Origin: Monilinia fructicola
Lineage: Eukaryota > Ascomycota > Leotiomycetes > Helotiales > Sclerotiniaceae
Length of the DNA stretch: 64,000 nt
NCBI GenBank assembly: GCA_008692225.1
Contig: VICG01000011.1
Coordinates: forward strand, 558,001-622,000
Direction of reading: 5' to 3'
Part shown: piece by piece, positions 62,346 through 64,000 of the stretch
Layout of the letters: the number at the start of each line of letters is the position of its first letter
How positions within the stretch are numbered: the first letter of the stretch is position 1
Position numbers and translations under genes: made by a program
The notes under the pieces: model-generated
The model's database searches: none
What the model saw: only the letters and a program-made list of their open reading frames with translations
What the model was told of the DNA's origin: nothing

Positions 62346-63417
62346 TACTACTCTTCGCCGTGTTGAGACGTTTCCACATTATGTTTTCCTTCGTACCAAA
62401 AGTGTATATGATCTTCACGCTGAGCACCTTGGGGTAAGGAAAACTTCCTAAAACTTTCGTCGCAAAATATTCAAATGTCTGGATGGGAGATGGGAGGTCC
62501 TTGAATGGATAAATCTGGCCGGGAAATCTATAAATATTATATCTTTTTTCAAGAACTCGAAGGTTTCAAATGTTTGTAGCTGGAGAATCTCATGTATCCG
62601 TATCCTTCACAGACACATTTCTTTTTTGATATGTATGTATCTCGTGTTCTCGCAAATGAATTGAAAGGATCGTCACAGGATGTCGAAGGCTGTGCAATGC
62701 TGATGTGTGGATTAAAATGGTTTGGTAGAGGTTGATTGGTTTGAGTGCAAGAAGTGAAAGGGTGTATTATATTGTATTTTGTTGTAATTTGTTGTATTAT
62801 GTTGTGTTGTGTTGTGTTGGATTGGATCGTATTGGATTGTATTGTATTTACTCCGTCGTGTATTGTTATTCAAGTACTTAAACTTAAGTATATGGATACT
62901 AGCGACCTCCAGGACTTGGTAGGTAAATAAACAACACGCCTAGAAAGTAAGAAGATGCAATTTGATGATTAAGGTTAGAACTGATGTGAATGAAATTATA
63001 AGGTAAAGTCTGGTACAAATAGAATGATGAGAACAATAGAACGACTGATGGATGGATGGATGGATGGCTGGCTGGCTGGATGATTGGCCAGCGACTCAAG
63101 GAATGAATGCTGTTGTTGCCACAAATGTAATCTTACAAGATTCAAATGGTTGGCAACGGGTAAACGAATGTCATGTAATGAGTGAATCAATGAACGAATG
63201 GTACGGAATGAATAAGAAATGAGTGGCTTATTAATAATTATGCTTATGATTCAATGACCTAAATGAATGGCCGTCCTCAATAACCAATGAAGGACCAGCC
63301 CAGCAGGAAATATGAAGTGAAGCTTGAAAAGAGTGAAAAGATGTTGAGCTACTCGAGATACTCGAGATACTTGAGCTGTTAGAACAAGAGAGGAAAGAAA
63401 AAAAGGATTAGACCAGA

Positions 63418-63448
<31 letters not shown>

Positions 63449-64000
63449 CATATCATATCATATCATACCTACGGAGTATATCATTGGACATTATCTAGAT
63501 CTCCATTCATTTCAGAGCAGAAAGTATAAAAATTATCCTTCCGAACAATCTCAATCTATTTCCGGAAACCAATCTCAATCCCCGGGACCAGCCAATCCCA
63601 TCAAGATGTTTCACGCATCTTGACACTTTGCAAAAGCAAAACGGCTCCAATTCTCCATCGTTTGCCTATCTGATAGATTTCAGGGGCATCGCAATCCATG
63701 CGCTGACATCGTTTCACGATTTTAGCCTTTTCGGCAATCAAAAGAGATGGATTGCGAAAATGGCGTTCGACGGAGTACTAACTTGAATTGTAGAAGGGAC
63801 GGCGGGCGGTCAAAGAGCGTCGAATCATTTGTACTACTGTACTTGTGCTACTCTACTTGTACAGTGCGGAGGATACAAGTATGCACATTGCACAGTATGA
63901 TGTGCTTCTAATTAGTAAATGGGGTTGACATTAAACGAGCTAGATACCACATTGTTGTGATGAGCAGGTACTGTATGTATAAACTACTGAATAGATAGAT
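62346..64000. other. Right-edge stretch with simple repeats
   Basis: No gene is supported. There is a TTGTA/TTGTG repeat at about 62760-62850 and a GGAT/GGCT array near 63047-63080. Also present are a CTCGAGATA tandem motif near 63353-63370, the GACCA array listed separately and TACGGAGTA near 63470. Confidence 0.45.
63411..63446. repeat. (GACCA)7 pentanucleotide array
   Basis: Seven perfect copies of a five-base unit. Confidence 0.95.

Overview
This is nuclear DNA of a filamentous ascomycete. Genes carry short GT..AG introns (mostly 48-163 nt). The recognisable proteins are eukaryotic and several are typical of filamentous fungi: a DUF3638/DUF3645 giant protein, a PTH11-like rhodopsin-domain membrane protein, a fungal PhoD-like phosphatase, and a pair of 2EXR/DUF7730-type proteins. 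My best guess is a Leotiomycete, perhaps Sclerotiniaceae; this is an impression from protein flavour and base composition and was not tested.

Layout: (1) 1-10 kb: a GNAT acetyltransferase (-), a small SWIM-like zinc-finger ORF (-), a GABA/choline-type APC permease (-), a rhodopsin-domain membrane protein (+), and an unknown protein ending in a CaaX box (+). (2) 10.7-20.8 kb: one giant gene (-) for a protein of about 3,180 residues with a P-loop helicase-like core. (3) 22.5-30.1 kb: a mitochondrial rhomboid protease (-), divergent from a Tma17-like proteasome chaperone (+), then a nine-exon PhoD-like phosphatase (-). (4) 30.1-41.9 kb: a gene-poor stretch rich in microsatellites, AT-rich blocks and recurring short palindromes. 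It holds one clean 395-bp MITE with TA duplications and a single conserved fungal gene of unknown function. (5) 41.9-50.6 kb: a PSMA/Vps70-like M28 metallopeptidase (-), the retromer subunit VPS35 (-), and a secreted Ser/Thr-rich protein (-). (6) 52.3-64 kb: two tandem 2EXR/DUF7730-type genes (+), a probable broken-frame gene (+), a Dap1/MAPR haem-binding protein (-), and a conserved coiled-coil protein (-).

How the genes work together: no metabolic cluster is visible. Several neighbours are general cell-biology genes: endosome/vacuole trafficking (VPS35 next to a Vps70-like peptidase), mitochondrial proteolysis, proteasome assembly and sterol/haem homeostasis.

The strongest sequence-level observation is a set of about 23 apparent single-base indels, mostly in homopolymers and mostly +1. 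They break the frames of at least nine otherwise well-conserved genes. In the genes where I closed a full model, summing the indels restores a total CDS length divisible by three (the permease, the chaperone, the 37.7-kb gene, VPS35, Dap1, the M28 peptidase and the 60-62 kb gene). This fits assembly or sequencing error better than pseudogenes. Users should not trust single ORFs here.
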